A DNA stretch of 64,000 nucleotides from Chaetoderma sp. LZ-2023a (GCA_034401795.1 CM067360.1:118687572-118751571); one strand, 5' to 3'; shown: positions 21,998 to 33,274, counted from the stretch's first letter. Translations and numbers: made by a program. The notes: generated by a model not told the origin, from the sequence alone.

Positions 21998-23606
21998 CTA
22001 CATGCGTGATAACACGCCACATTTATATAATATAATCACAATTACCAACACAACTACGAAGAAACCCGTCGAATATGATACAAAAGAGCGTACCCCAATG
22101 CCATCGACCATCACTGGGTCGATCATGGATAATGGTGCTAGCGGCACGTACTTAGACTTTTGTAAATGGTTCCACGGTTGTAGCTTTAAATGGTCAACTA
22201 TCATGGATTGATTTAGAACGCCGGACACATCCAAGTGGGGCATTTCAATGGCTAGGCCTATTCGAGTGTACGTCCGACTATAAGACGCTACAGGCTCGAA
22301 TCGCCAGCCCCTTCCACTATACCCGCATTCTCCAGACATCAATGCATACACACCATTACTCACCCTACATCGGTCCATCAGTCGTCTGTCGCAATGGATT
22401 TCCACCATCTCGCTGAACGTTTGCAACACCACGCCGATTTTCTCATTGGCACATAATTTACTAGTGGTTACGTTCGACTTCGTTAGTTGAATATTACAGT
22501 TGCTATCAGTCGCATTTGTCAATACACTCACAATACAGGGCACGTGGGTCTTGTCGACCCGTAGTTGTCCCTGGCACACCCTAAGGTCAGCACCACGACA
22601 CTCCGACGCAGTAAAGTACCACCCAGTCTTGGTATCTAGACCAATGCTGGTACGGGCCAGCATCACTTGCATGTAATACCCTGTCTTGGCCAGTGGTTCA
22701 GGCCATGAGTGTAGTCCATATTCGATATATTGTCCTCCGTCAATTAACGGTAGTGTCGCCACATAATGGAGCTTCAACTCGTCCCGCCACAATGGATATA
22801 CCACTACATTTCTCTAATACCACGGTTTCACCAGCCTATATTCCGCATTAACTTGTTTTGCCACGGACGTCAGATCATCGGGACCAAAAAGTTCTTCCGT
22901 TAGACGACCCAACTCCAAGGATGCCGTTTGCCTATGGAACTGTTCGGCCGCCTTCTGGTAGTCATAGACCAGTCATAGTTCAGCCGAGTCTATAACATGT
23001 CCTAACCGTACCAACGCATAGAGTTCCAACAATCGAATCCCCTGCTGCCTGAGCGCTCGGCTCATGTTGCCCGTTGCAGTGGCCAAGTTGTCGCCTAACT
23101 CGTTAATACGGTCCGTGTTCACACCAATATCTCGGAAAGCTAATTTGACGTGCGACGTCAACTGGTTGGTAAAATGCACCACTTTGTTCATCCTCGTCAT
23201 CGCCCTCTTTACCACATCTCAGATATAGCGGTACCGAACAGCGATGATGTGATGTCGCCCACAAAGTTAACTAACCCTCGCTTCTGCCTAGCGTCACTTC
23301 GACTACTCATGGTTTGCTGTGTTTGGCTTGCCATCTTCCGAATATATCGTTTCCGCTCAAAAAGGATGTTTTGGTACCCATTCTAGCAGCGAGACTGGCC
23401 ATTTGGGCCAACCGTCCCATGAATTCCGCGGGTAGGTAAGGATGGTCGATGGATACTATCACGGTCCATTCGGCCCTTATCACCGACCCAGCCTCCGGAC
23501 TGGTTATCATGACGCCGTTCGGTAGGCGGTGTATACTTGAGTCTTTACACATACCCAATACCACGCTAAACCACAACGCCATTATACACAATTGAAACGA
23601 ATACAT
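21998..23606 (-). pseudogene. env: env-like glycoprotein gene (baculovirus F / errantivirus type), multiply broken
   Basis: Three open pieces in order: 23606-23307, 23215-22973 and 22804-21998. The first begins MYSFQLCIMALWFSVVLG, a good signal peptide. A furin-type site RQKR (23289-23278), followed by a Gly-rich hydrophobic stretch with LFGT, is readable in a neighbouring frame, as expected for an F-type fusion peptide. The last piece has several Cys and N-glycosylation sites and ends with a membrane anchor (GFFVVVLVIVIILY) and a short tail. Family knowledge: these proteins mediate membrane fusion. Frame changes and stops between pieces mean no functional protein. The gene starts 93 bases after pol, in the usual third position. 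Confidence 0.75.
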
Positions 23607-23698
23607 TTTTGTATCGTGCGAACGAATTTAGCTTCAATCATTATTACACCTTATGCACTAGCTATTCGCGATGTTATAGTATAGCAATACAATACACA

Positions 23699-26599
23699 CT
23701 ACTGGCGGTTGTGCCGCCGAATAACGGCATTTATACGACTGATGAAATCAGCGTGCAGCACATCATCGCATAGGGCGGGGTCTATTACACCAATGCGGAG
23801 TCGCTTGTCACTAGCTTCGCCATCCAGCCTATGCCCGCGCTTTCGCTTCATATCCATCCGGAGTTGCTTGATGTCAAAATCGTCATCCGGCGCATGCCTG
23901 CGCTTGCGCAGCATATATGGATGCGATGGAAGCATCTCCATTGGTTCAGAGGCAGGCTCTGGTGCCGCCTCAGGGGTGTCTATCACCATAGGCCTAGGAG
24001 TTTCGATGTTGTCACTCCGTGACTCATGGTTTCGATCGCGACTCGCACCAGGTTGAACCTCTTTCCGGTCAACCCTCTTACCCCCTGTACGCACCTCTGG
24101 CTCAATATCAGAAGCTGGCCGCTTCCTACGAGCTTTGGGTGTCGTATCAGCGTCGGTAACCATTGGTTCGGACTCGGGTAACATCACCCTTGTGTGATGG
24201 CTGGCTTTCGTCCCTTTGGCAGGGTTACGAACGGGGCGTGGTCTTACCTCGTCCCAGCATATTTCCGAGTCAACCATGCGCAGCTTACAGACGTTAAGCA
24301 CACGCATTTTACCAGACCTTTGGTGGCGGACATGAGCCACAGGTCCATTGATTTTAAAGATCTCATATTCGGGGTCACTGCGAGAGTTCAGCTTCATCCT
24401 CTCCTCAGCTTTTACGACCACCGAATCTCCAACCTTAAATTCACCAGCGTTTGCACGCTTATTAACCTGTTCCAGGTGAACCTCTCGAGATCGAGCTGTT
24501 CCTTCACGAGCACGTAGCAAGGCGTTGTTGAGACACGTTAGCTTCTCACCAAGGTCCTGCGACGCATCGATTGGGACGGCCTTTGGCAATCTCGCCCGTC
24601 GCCCATACGTCAAATAAAATGGCGTATACCCGGTCGTCGAATGACGAGTACTGCGGTACGCTATTAAGGCCGCACCCAACCCATCTTCCCACGCCCGCGA
24701 GGCGTTGTTCACCCCTTTCTGTATCAACTCCTTAAGAGTGTGGTTGAATCTCTCGGTACGTCCATTGGTTTGCGGATGGTATGGGCTAGACCGTCTATGG
24801 TCGATACCGTGTTCTTTAAACCGCTCCTCCAGTGAATTGGAACAAAATTCTTTACCTTGATCGGTTATTACAATCTCAGGGACGCCATGACGCGCGGCAT
24901 ACTCGTTGAAGAACTTCTCTTCGACGTTTTGAGATGTCTTCGCTGCAATCGGATATGCTTCTGCCCAAGCAGAACAGTGATCGAGCACCGTCATGATATA
25001 CACGTTACCCTTATTCGATTCTAACAGTGGACCGATCAAATCCATCCCAATTATCTGACTCGGATAATTGGCCATGGGCATCTCACTATACCTGGGTCGG
25101 GTGGTGACAGGTCGGTTGACCGGGCATTTCGTACATGTCTCAATCATACGAACCACGTCTTTTCTCAAAGAAGTCCACACAAAAGAATCTCTTACTATAC
25201 CGATGGTCTTCTGCAGACCTTGGTGACCGGCTCGTTCATGAGCCATCCGGAGCACTTTCTCCCGGAACAGGGTGGGTAAGACAATTCTGGGGTACTCAGC
25301 GTCCAACGCTGAAGGCGTAACTAAAGAATACAAAATGCCATTCTTGACCATACACTCCTCCGGTGTGTTCTTGAACAACTCCGGGTATTCCTTGGTCTGC
25401 TCGGCACACAATCCGTCATACGGTACGTCGAACGCTTCTAGAGGGACGTGAGGTAACACTCCCTCGTCGACATCTGGTATTACAAAGTCGCCCGTATCTA
25501 ACGTCGCGACTTCCACCGGACGACGTAACCTGGACAACATGTACGCTCGAATATTCTTCGAGCCTTGGATGTATTCAATCTTACATCCGTACTCGGCAAT
25601 CAGTACCGCCCGGCGCTGCACCTTCGTGTTTTTAACTTCGCCCACAAACAAACTCTTTAGGGGTTTGTGGTCGGTATACACGGTAAACTGCGCGCCAAAT
25701 AGATAAGGTCTAAGCTTCTTTAGCGCGTATATTACCGCATAAGCTTCCTTTTCTATCACAGGACAATTCAACTGACTGTCTTTAAGAGTAGAGCTGACAT
25801 ACTGAATCACCCGCCCAATACCCTTGTCATCTACCTGTACCAGTATCGCACCTATCGCATAGCTAGACGCATCAGTATACAATCTATACGGAGCATTCAA
25901 ATTCGGATACGTGAGAACCGTCTCACTACACAGCAAGTTTTGCAATTTCTTTAACGCTTGCTGTTCTTCCCGACCCCACTCAAAACGTTTATATTTCTTA
26001 GTCAATTCTATCAAAGGCTTAGCAATTTCGGCATAGCCTTGCACACAAGAGCGGTAATACCCTGTTGCGCCCAGGAAACTTCTCACCTCACCCACGTTGC
26101 GTGGCGGTGACATTTCTCTCATGACCTTGACCTTCTGGACCTGAGGAGCCACTCCCTGTGCTGAAATACGATATCCTAACAAATCAACTGATGGTTGGGC
26201 GAAATCGCATTTCGATTTTTTAACTTGCAAATTATATTCTTGAATTCTACGCATAACTGTACGCAAATGCTGTGCATGCTCAGCCGGGTTTCTTAAATAT
26301 ATGACTATATCGTCGACAAAATCATGCAGACATTTTCCCACGAATTCTCGGAAAATATCGTTCATTGCCCTCTGAAATACGGCACCTGAGTTCGCAAAAC
26401 CGAACGGCATCCGAACAAATTCAAACAAACTTTGACTGCAAACGAACGCTGTTTTCGCTATGTCTTGGCTGTCCATTGGTATCTGCCAATAGCCAGACTT
26501 CAAGTCCATAGTTGAAAAGATCGTGGCGCCGCCCATAGAATAAAAAATGTCCGATATATTCGGCAAAGGATAGCTATCCTTACGACAAACGGAGTTCAA
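23699..26599 (-). CDS. pol: pol: reverse transcriptase, RNase H, integrase (966 codons open)
   Basis: RT palm with FVDD at residues 94-97. RNase H has Asp243 (YTDASS), Glu284 and Asp310 (YTDHKP), but the fourth acidic position reads RAYMLSR at 353-357 where the family has RADMLSR-type Asp. The integrase zinc finger is H454, H459, C489, C492. The DDE core is D520, D580, E616 with 35 residues between the last two. A GPY/F-like segment is near 755-800, followed by a long tail of about 150 residues rich in Lys/Arg and Pro. The open frame starts inside RT because the frame breaks at 26627-26633. The GPY/F domain and absence of a chromodomain fit errantivirus-like gypsy elements. The tail with KRKR-type clusters may be a nuclear-localisation region (inference). 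Confidence 0.92.
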   Translation of the reverse strand: MNSVCRKDSYPLPNISDIFYSMGGATIFSTMDLKSGYWQIPMDSQDIAKTAFVCSQSLFEFVRMPFGFANSGAVFQRAMNDIFREFVGKCLHDFVDDIVIYLRNPAEHAQHLRTVMRRIQEYNLQVKKSKCDFAQPSVDLLGYRISAQGVAPQVQKVKVMREMSPPRNVGEVRSFLGATGYYRSCVQGYAEIAKPLIELTKKYKRFEWGREEQQALKKLQNLLCSETVLTYPNLNAPYRLYTDASSYAIGAILVQVDDKGIGRVIQYVSSTLKDSQLNCPVIEKEAYAVIYALKKLRPYLFGAQFTVYTDHKPLKSLFVGEVKNTKVQRRAVLIAEYGCKIEYIQGSKNIRAYMLSRLRRPVEVATLDTGDFVIPDVDEGVLPHVPLEAFDVPYDGLCAEQTKEYPELFKNTPEECMVKNGILYSLVTPSALDAEYPRIVLPTLFREKVLRMAHERAGHQGLQKTIGIVRDSFVWTSLRKDVVRMIETCTKCPVNRPVTTRPRYSEMPMANYPSQIIGMDLIGPLLESNKGNVYIMTVLDHCSAWAEAYPIAAKTSQNVEEKFFNEYAARHGVPEIVITDQGKEFCSNSLEERFKEHGIDHRRSSPYHPQTNGRTERFNHTLKELIQKGVNNASRAWEDGLGAALIAYRSTRHSTTGYTPFYLTYGRRARLPKAVPIDASQDLGEKLTCLNNALLRAREGTARSREVHLEQVNKRANAGEFKVGDSVVVKAEERMKLNSRSDPEYEIFKINGPVAHVRHQRSGKMRVLNVCKLRMVDSEICWDEVRPRPVRNPAKGTKASHHTRVMLPESEPMVTDADTTPKARRKRPASDIEPEVRTGGKRVDRKEVQPGASRDRNHESRSDNIETPRPMVIDTPEAAPEPASEPMEMLPSHPYMLRKRRHAPDDDFDIKQLRMDMKRKRGHRLDGEASDKRLRIGVIDPALCDDVLHADFISRINAVIRRHNRQ

Positions 26600-26609
26600 T
26601 TTCCTATAG

Positions 26610-27332
26610 TCAATACAAAATCTCGTCCCCCCCGTCCTTCTTAGGAACCAACGTAATGGGTGACGCCCATGGGGACGACGACGGTCTTATGACGCCCGCT
26701 GCCAGCATTTCAGCCACTTGATTCTTGACTATATATTGCTTGGCTAGCGGTAGACGGTACGCTTTCTGCCTAATAGGATAGGCATCCCCTGTCGGTACCG
26801 TACACTTGACTTTGGGAACCAATCCTAAAGTGTTTGGACGGGCCGGATCAAAAATATCTGCAAAGTCCGCTATGACTTTGTCGATATCTTTATATCCGAT
26901 CGTTTCCTTACAGCTTGCATAGACATAATTTGTCTGTTCTCTATGCGGATATTCAAAGGGATATACCTGGCCAAACCATACTACAATTTTGGCCTGATAG
27001 TCAATCTTTGCATTTCCCAGGTGCAAAGCATCCGCTCCAAGTAAACATTCATGCCTCATTCTGGCCACAATCGTACTAGGGATGGGTCGGGCGTTCTCGA
27101 ATTTTACTTGTGTTTCCCCCAACAACTTTATCGGGGAACCATTTACAGCTAAGAGCGTTCTTGCTCTTTTCAATGACCTAACATTCAACATGCTACGCCA
27201 TATATCCTTGCGAATCAAGGATGTGCTAGCACCAGTATCCACTAAGGCATGCAGGTACTTACCCTGATCCGATGGACAGTTTTTATCCAATCTTAGACGG
27301 ATTAGAAACCGCTCGGTCGGTATGCTTACCAA
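26610..27332 (-). pseudogene. pro: retropepsin plus N-terminal RT segment
   Basis: Retropepsin active site VDTGAS at about residues 31-36 and the second conserved patch LLGADALHLGN near 93-103. Then comes a linker and the beginning of RT (VAEMLAAGVIRPSSSPWASPITLVPKKDGG). The frame ends at TGA/TAG codons directly after a homopolymer of seven C on the plus strand (26627-26633), so RT continues in another frame. The 5' end overlaps the gag frame by seven bases, consistent with ribosomal frameshifting between gag and pro in this group. Confidence 0.85.
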
Positions 27333-28908
27333 CGGTCTCCTCCGTCCTTGTTTAACGAAGGGCTCCTTCGTCCACTAACAACCTCTGCGTAACTGTCTTG
27401 ATGGGAGGATGAGTCCTGTCCGACACCGTATGAATAACGGTCATGCTCATCCGTCCCTTCACCGGTCAGCATGAATCCGTCACGATCGACATATTCGTCA
27501 CGGTCGCGTCTAGCATTGTTCATGTCTTTCCGTAGGTTTCGCGAGCAGTCACGGGGTGTTATGTTTTTCTCTTGCTGCCGTCGGTCGACGACGCCGACGT
27601 CCATGTCGTCGGCGCGTGGTCGCTTGATGGCCCTTCGTGCGGGTGGGCTCTGTTGCTGGCCCCAGGCGGAACCATTCTGCGGTGGACCTCTCGACAGACA
27701 GTCCTTCACGTAGTGGCCGTCTTTGCCACACCCGAAACATTTTCTCGTTACGGCAGGAGTCGTCTGCCGACTCATGTATGCCCCAAAACAATTCTGGGCC
27801 GTGTGTCCTTCTCTTCCGCAACTAAAACATGTCACGGGCGGTGGTCGTCGCGGTTGCTTGGGATGCGGGGCAGGACTCTGGGCGACTTCCTCTCATGGCT
27901 GCATTGCCTGATGGCAGTCACTTTTGTAGTGGCCTACCTGGCCACAGTTATAGCGGGTAACGTTTTGTAAGTCTTTCGCTGCCCTGACTGGTCTGGGCGA
28001 CGGCGGCGTACGTGGTTTTGCCGGCGGTGGGGTTCTCTTCTCGTGCTTGGCGGCCCTAGTCGCCGGCTGCTGCTCTCTTAGCTGTAGGTCGCTTACCAAC
28101 CCACACAATTGCTCAACCATTCTGCTCTGTTGAGCAATCTGTCTCTTCAACGTGCTAACCATGCTCCAGATCTCCTTCTCCTCCTCAGGACCCACCATGT
28201 TTACTGCCATGCTCTCCTCTTAGCGATCCTCGATTTTCATGGCTCGGAGCAGGTCATCACATGTAGCCTCCTCCTCTGAAATTTCGATCGCCCGGGCCAA
28301 GGTGGTGGCCTTCTTTCGTACGATTCGCTTGCTAAGGCGATGGTCAGATAGACCTTTGAGATATATTCCCAGCACTGTCCGACGGTTGTCGGCGTTCTCA
28401 GCTGGGTAAGCGCGCGTGCTCATCTCCCGGAATCGTCGGTTGAAGGTTATGACTGTCTCGTTCCTGCGCTGTCGTACGCCCTCTAGATCGTACTTAATGC
28501 GTTCGCCCTCGTTGGCCGATACAAAGTTCACGGTGATGTACTGGTAGAATTCGTCGAACGTGACGTTTTCTCGAACCTGCCTACCAAGAACCCATCGATG
28601 GCTCTTGATAGCTGGCCGTGTGCCGCTTGGGTTATGACGTAGGCTGGTATACCCTCTAGTCTCCTCTCGTTTGCGACCCACGCTCTTCGGGTTTCATCTA
28701 AGAATGTTCGTACCTCTTCTGGTACCACTCCATCGCAGGGCTGAATGCGGTAAATCGTGTCTTGGATCTCCCTCCGGTACACCCGCTCGACTTCCCGACG
28801 GTTGCTGCTTTCTATAATGGCCCCCGCCATTGCTACGCCCATCGTCTGCATAGCGGCGATGGTTTCCGGTCGAAGTTGGTGCGCTACTGGTATTTCTATG
28901 GGTGGCAT
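27326..28908 (-). pseudogene. gag: gag: capsid region and CCHC zinc knuckles, several breaks
   Basis: Pieces in order are 28908-28528, 28681-28220, 28210-27893 and 27835-27326. The second has the Retrotrans_gag pattern (VSANEGERIKYDLEGVRQ, VITFNRRFREM). Stops are TAA after IEDR (about 28219) and TGA after HQAMQP (about 27892), both apparently single substitutions within one frame. A frameshift lies near 28560-28610. Three CCHC knuckles follow. The first, YNCGQVGHYKSDC, has Arg in place of the first Cys. Two intact ones are CFSCGREGHTAQNC and CFGCGKDGHYVKDC. Gag forms the particle and packages RNA. Confidence 0.85.
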
Positions 28909-29179
28909 AGTTGGGTCAGCTGTTCTCTTGGGTCACGTCGCCATTCTTTGGTTACTGGTAATGTAACGCGATGACAACTCTCAGCAACCGGGGTTGGTCT
29001 GGGCAAACTACCTCGGTAATTACTTCTACGGTCGACCCCGCGTGATACTCGCGATGTTGGGTGATTTTGGTACTGTCTGATAATTTTGCTGCGTCTAGGA
29101 ACGCTCGTACACGGTCAGCGACGTCGGTCAGTACTCTTGCCGAATTAGTGAGCGGCGTTCCTTGTTGGGTCATATACTA

Positions 29180-29224
29180 TTTACTCACGGTTGAATACTC
29201 TGAATCCTGGCAGACTGAAGCCAA
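29180..29224 (-). promoter_or_regulatory. primer-binding-site candidate
   Basis: Directly after the 5' LTR (minus strand), one T separates the LTR CA from TGGCTTCAGTCTGCC. A PBS starts with TGG because it pairs with the CCA end of a tRNA. I could not assign the tRNA. Confidence 0.5.
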
Positions 29225-30702
29225 TGAAGATTTCTGATCTTCGGGTCCTTGTAAGTTGATTCTCTTCCCGCTTCGGCAAGACTTGTATGTGAGGTTGCTG
29301 CGACAACCTGTCTTACCGAGGATGAAAGAGAGTGATACGAGCTCGCCTCGTCTAAAGATGTACTAGACGATATTTGTTTTCGTATCCGGGCCTGATCTGA
29401 CTGGACCAACAAGATTTGATGATTCGGCACGGTGTTTCTCCGTGCAATTCAGAGCTAACCAGGAACACCATAAACCAAACTATTGCCTTGAATATTATAC
29501 AAGGTGATGAGATTTATTAACTTTATAATTCATCTACACAGTGGGTAACTTTTACTGTTACCGGTTTACGATAAATACGATGAATTTTACTGTTACCAGT
29601 TTACGACAAATACAATAACTTTTACTAACGTTTCCTATCTTTCTTAATGAACTAGTATTACTCCCAGCTACTCTGGTTTGCTATACTATCCAAGCTATCT
29701 CTTGCCTACTGAAAATACACTCAGCTAGAACTTTGTTACAAGGTACGAGGCGGACCGGACTCTCGATTAAAGTTAAAGTCCCCCTTATGTACTATTTTTA
29801 TTGTGTTCTCCCTCCATCTTGGTTTCGTACCGCGGAGGTTGCTCTTGGTTCCCATTGGATTATGACATCATTTCGACCAATCACGACCCCGACTTTTCTT
29901 CCTAGCATCTGCGGTTTGGCCGATTCCTGAGTCATGGAATCTGTCGGATAACGCCCCCTAAACTGACAGTGATGGATATTGCTTCGACAATCATTGTTAA
30001 TCTTTTCTCAATATCTTATTCTGACGGACGTCTTCTGTCAACATTTCGTCTGGTTTTCTAATCTTCTTGGCGCCAGACGCCACTACGTCCTCGTCCGGCC
30101 CCTTGCTTATTAGGCTTGCGCCTGCATTTTACAAGGGTGCCATGACGTAGTGACCATGTGGCCCATCTGATTCACCAACATCTGGTGTCGTATCTGGTGT
30201 CGTGGGTCGCCTCTATAGAAATATAGAAACTCGGTCACATTATCACGGTCCTATGGTAAGTCGGTCGCCGCCACGTTACTACGTCATTCTATGAGTCATT
30301 CAGTCTGTGCTATGTACACTCTGTCCGTAGCACCCTACCGACGCTCTCGCTTGAATATTTAGAAAACTATTGGTCGTAACTTCTGCTGAATACTATAAAA
30401 GGTTATGCTGCGACTGCAGCAACAACTTTCGTCTTTTAACCACCGACAGACTCCATCAGCTTACTGCCCTAAGTCTTAGTCTATTCTATTCCAATTTCAC
30501 GTATTGTTTCAGCTACATTTTCGCGTCAGCTTTGCATCGACTTGATGCACACACTAGATCGCGCTATTACATCCCTGCCCAATGTGTTATCCGTTCCATA
30601 GCTCGCCTGGTATTCAAATATAGTAATTCACTGAGGTCTTAGACTGCAAATATAAGATGTCCCCGGGGTCATGACCCCCCAGAAGACAATCCGATATCTA
30701 CA
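29225..30702 (-). repeat. 5' LTR (in element orientation), 1478 bp
   Basis: Begins TGAAGATTTC and ends GATATCTACA on the plus strand. It is nearly identical to the 3' LTR, differing by scattered substitutions and one missing unit of about 36 bp at 29543-29630. Minus-strand AATAAA at 29518-29513. Plus-strand TATAAAAGG (antisense) at about 30393. Confidence 0.93.
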
Positions 30703-30706
30703 ATGT
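30703..30706. repeat. target site duplication ATGT, right copy
   Basis: Follows the CA end of the right LTR and matches 19583-19586. Confidence 0.85.
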
Positions 30707-30990
30707 GAATTCCGGATTAATCAAGCCCTTCCATGCTCTACTGGTAACATCCTGACAAAGTATGGTAGTGATCCGTTCAACACTCTTGGCGTAGTTATGG
30801 TTCCATATGGAGGAATAGTCCATGTATCAGTGATCAAACGCCAAAGGTAAATGTAATGGGTAACATTCTGACCAAGTATGGTAGTAATCCGATCAAATCT
30901 CTAGGTATATTACTGCTTTGAAGATCTATATTGAAAATCCCCATACATTTCCTACGGGACCTTTGTACACTCAAGGTACGCACTTCGGGC
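30707..30990. repeat. satellite continuation, right of the LTR element
   Basis: Sequence continuing from 19582 across the insertion: GAATTCCGGATTAATC here matches GCAGGCCGGATAAATC at 19118. A second repeat, GTAACAT.CTGAC.AAGTATGGTAGT, occurs at 30743 and 30859, 116 bases apart. Confidence 0.55.
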
Positions 30991-30991
30991 A

Positions 30992-33000
30992 CTATTCAGT
31001 AGTCTTTAGTTTACATGACAGATCAATATATAACTTGGTTTCATCTGTATTTCTTTCTACAGCTAGAGATGGACATTCGAAAAGAAAATGAAACTTATCT
31101 CCCAGTGTGTTTTGATTAAATAATGTGAAAACACGCTCATCCCTAGGGAGATGTTCAAATCGCCCAACCTCCATTGGTAACCTGTGATACGAATCTCTAA
31201 ATGTACACAGCATTGTTGACAATGTGTGAGGAAGCGAGGTTAAATACGTTTCTGGTCTAAAAGTGTCTTTACCAATTCTATAAGATGTGCACATACTGCT
31301 GTTAAAAAACGTCACCTCTCCATATCTGGATATACGTGTCAGACAGTACCTTTTTGTAGTGAGCTTTAACCAATCAGGCTGGCATGGATTCTGGCTATGC
31401 CATACATCTTCTCCTAGTATTATCAAAGAGTGTGTTCACAAGTCATATCCATGGGCATTGGAATTCGTTCTTTTCGTGCAAGCATGGTAACAATCCGTAT
31501 AGTTTGTGTGAGCGTTTGGACATTTTCCCACATACCAAATTTGCCCAATATGTGGTTATCCTATTATTATTTTTTATACTTAACGGAGATTGGCGAAGGT
31601 GGCCATAAACCATTGCCGAGTGTGTAGAGTCTTTACCTCGTAAAATCATTTTATAGAATCGTTTCTATTATTTCTCAGGCAGAGTGACATTCCCAGAGCC
31701 TGAGATTTCACCTCCATAGAGCATGATCGGGCATATCATAGAATCGAAAAGTTCTAGCAGTATATCTATCGGTAAATGGAGAGAGGTTGCTTTTGAAATT
31801 AAGGCTCTACTGGCTTTTTCAAGCATGTGCTTTATAGCCCTAGTAAACTTGCCGTTGTATGCAAATAGTATACCTGCATGTGGGTATTCTTGCACGATTT
31901 CTACATCTTCATTGCCGAGCGTACATTTTGGTAAGTTTCTTATCTTGGCTCTAGAGAATATCATACATTTAGTCTTGGAAACGTTAATACACAATTGCCA
32001 TGCGTTGCAGCAGTCACGTAGTGCGTTTAATGCTGTTTGTAGTTCTGGCGTCGATTCTGCCATTATTATTGTATCATCCGCATATAATAACATAACTTGT
32101 TTTAGGTATTGGTCAGATCCAATCGTGAATTTGGATTCAGATAATTGAGAAATGTTAGTGAGGATATTGTAAGATTCAGAAAATGTGCATTCTACGTCAT
32201 TTAAGTATACGGTAAATAATAACGGCGATCAATTCCCATTGTCTTACCCCGATAACACATGGGAATAAAATCAGACATATTGCTATTTACAGAATCCTTG
32301 ATGCATGCTTTAGCACCTTTATCTAAATTTTAAATTAATACAAATATTTTACTATTAATATTGCTTGACAGCAGTTTCATCCATAAATGTGTTCTATGTA
32401 CGGTGTCGAACGCCTTTTTATAATCTACACACGCGCAGTAAAGACGCTTGTGCTTTGCTAGATATAAATCTATTAATGCTTTTAATGCAAAAATATGATC
32501 TGTGGTCGAGCACCCCGCCCTAAATCCAGCCTGCTCTTCCCCAATTCGATCAATACCATCCGCACACGTCAGTCTGTTGTTAATGACATTGGAAAAAAGC
32601 GGAGAAGGGTTTTACCCCCATAATTTTCAGGATCCAATATAGATCATTTATTTGTATATAGCGCTAAAAGTATGCCTTTGGTCGAATTTTCCAGTATATG
32701 CCCTGGTGTAAAAATAATACTGAACAGTTTGGTACAGACACACAACCTGCAGGCCGTTGAGAATTTTAGAAATTCGTTCAATATCTGGTCTGTACCGCAG
32801 GCTTTATTGTTTTCAAGCCGTTGTTATTCCTTCCTCCGTGAAAGGGTCATTTAAAGTAACGTTGTTACTGAAGCCAACGTTTGAAAATATGTCTCTACAG
32901 TGGTTTCCGAAGCCTCGTTCAGCTTTTTGAAATGATCTATTAAGCTTTCTACCTTGGGTACTTTTGGTTGTTTCTGTGACGCCGGTGCATTGGTGATATA
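30992..33000 (-). pseudogene. non-LTR retrotransposon (LINE) remnant with RT and C-terminal Cys/His domain
   Basis: On the minus strand, about 32545-32460 gives EEQAGFRAGCSTTDHIFALK and 32440-32385 gives CVDYKKAFDTVHRTHLW, the RT fingers and motif A of LINEs. A GVRQ-type segment is near 32250. Motif C, MLLYADDT, is at 32093-32070, within an open piece to 31668. The C-terminal part (31426-30992) contains RFEHLPRDERVFTL and LGDKFHFLFEC, the terminal region typical of several LINE clades. Pieces lie in different frames with stops between, so the copy is dead. Upstream sequence to about 33.0 kb has pre-RT similarity (NNKACGTDQILNEF). The clade is not assigned. Confidence 0.8.
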
Positions 33001-33169
33001 CCAGTGTTGATGATATTCCATTACGCTTTTGGGTCTCGATTCTTTGCGTCGCGCAGTTTTCAGTCAACTTTATGTTTAAAATGACCAATATAAGCTCTCA
33101 ATATCATACATAAGCTTTAACCTAAAAGTATATCCTTTAGAGGTAAGCGTAGGGCTGGCGTTGTAAGCG

Positions 33170-33270
33170 CCGGGCGACCGCCACCGCCGCCGACACCACC
33201 ATCACCACCACCGCCGCAACAACCGCCACCGCCGCAGCCGCCGCCAATACCACCACCACCGCCCATTACG
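33170..33270. repeat. CCG/CCA trinucleotide-rich tract
   Basis: Repeated CCACCGCCGCC triplets. The Gly-rich minus-strand frame through it is a repeat artefact. Confidence 0.9.
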
Positions 33271-33274
33271 ATGC

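Larger units (their letters stand above)
19587..30702 (-). mobile_element. env-bearing Ty3/gypsy (errantivirus-like) LTR retroelement, 11.1 kb
   Basis: Bounded by LTRs of 1515 bp (19587-21101) and 1478 bp (29225-30702) that begin TG and end CA, flanked by ATGT on both sides. On the minus strand the order is gag, protease, RT, RNase H, integrase, env-like gene. The LTRs look about 98 percent identical by eye, so insertion was recent. Even so, gag has stop codons, the protease-RT join is shifted and env is multiply broken. The env-like third gene with a furin-type site places it with errantivirus-like elements, which can be infectious in insects; infectivity here is not claimed. Confidence 0.93.
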
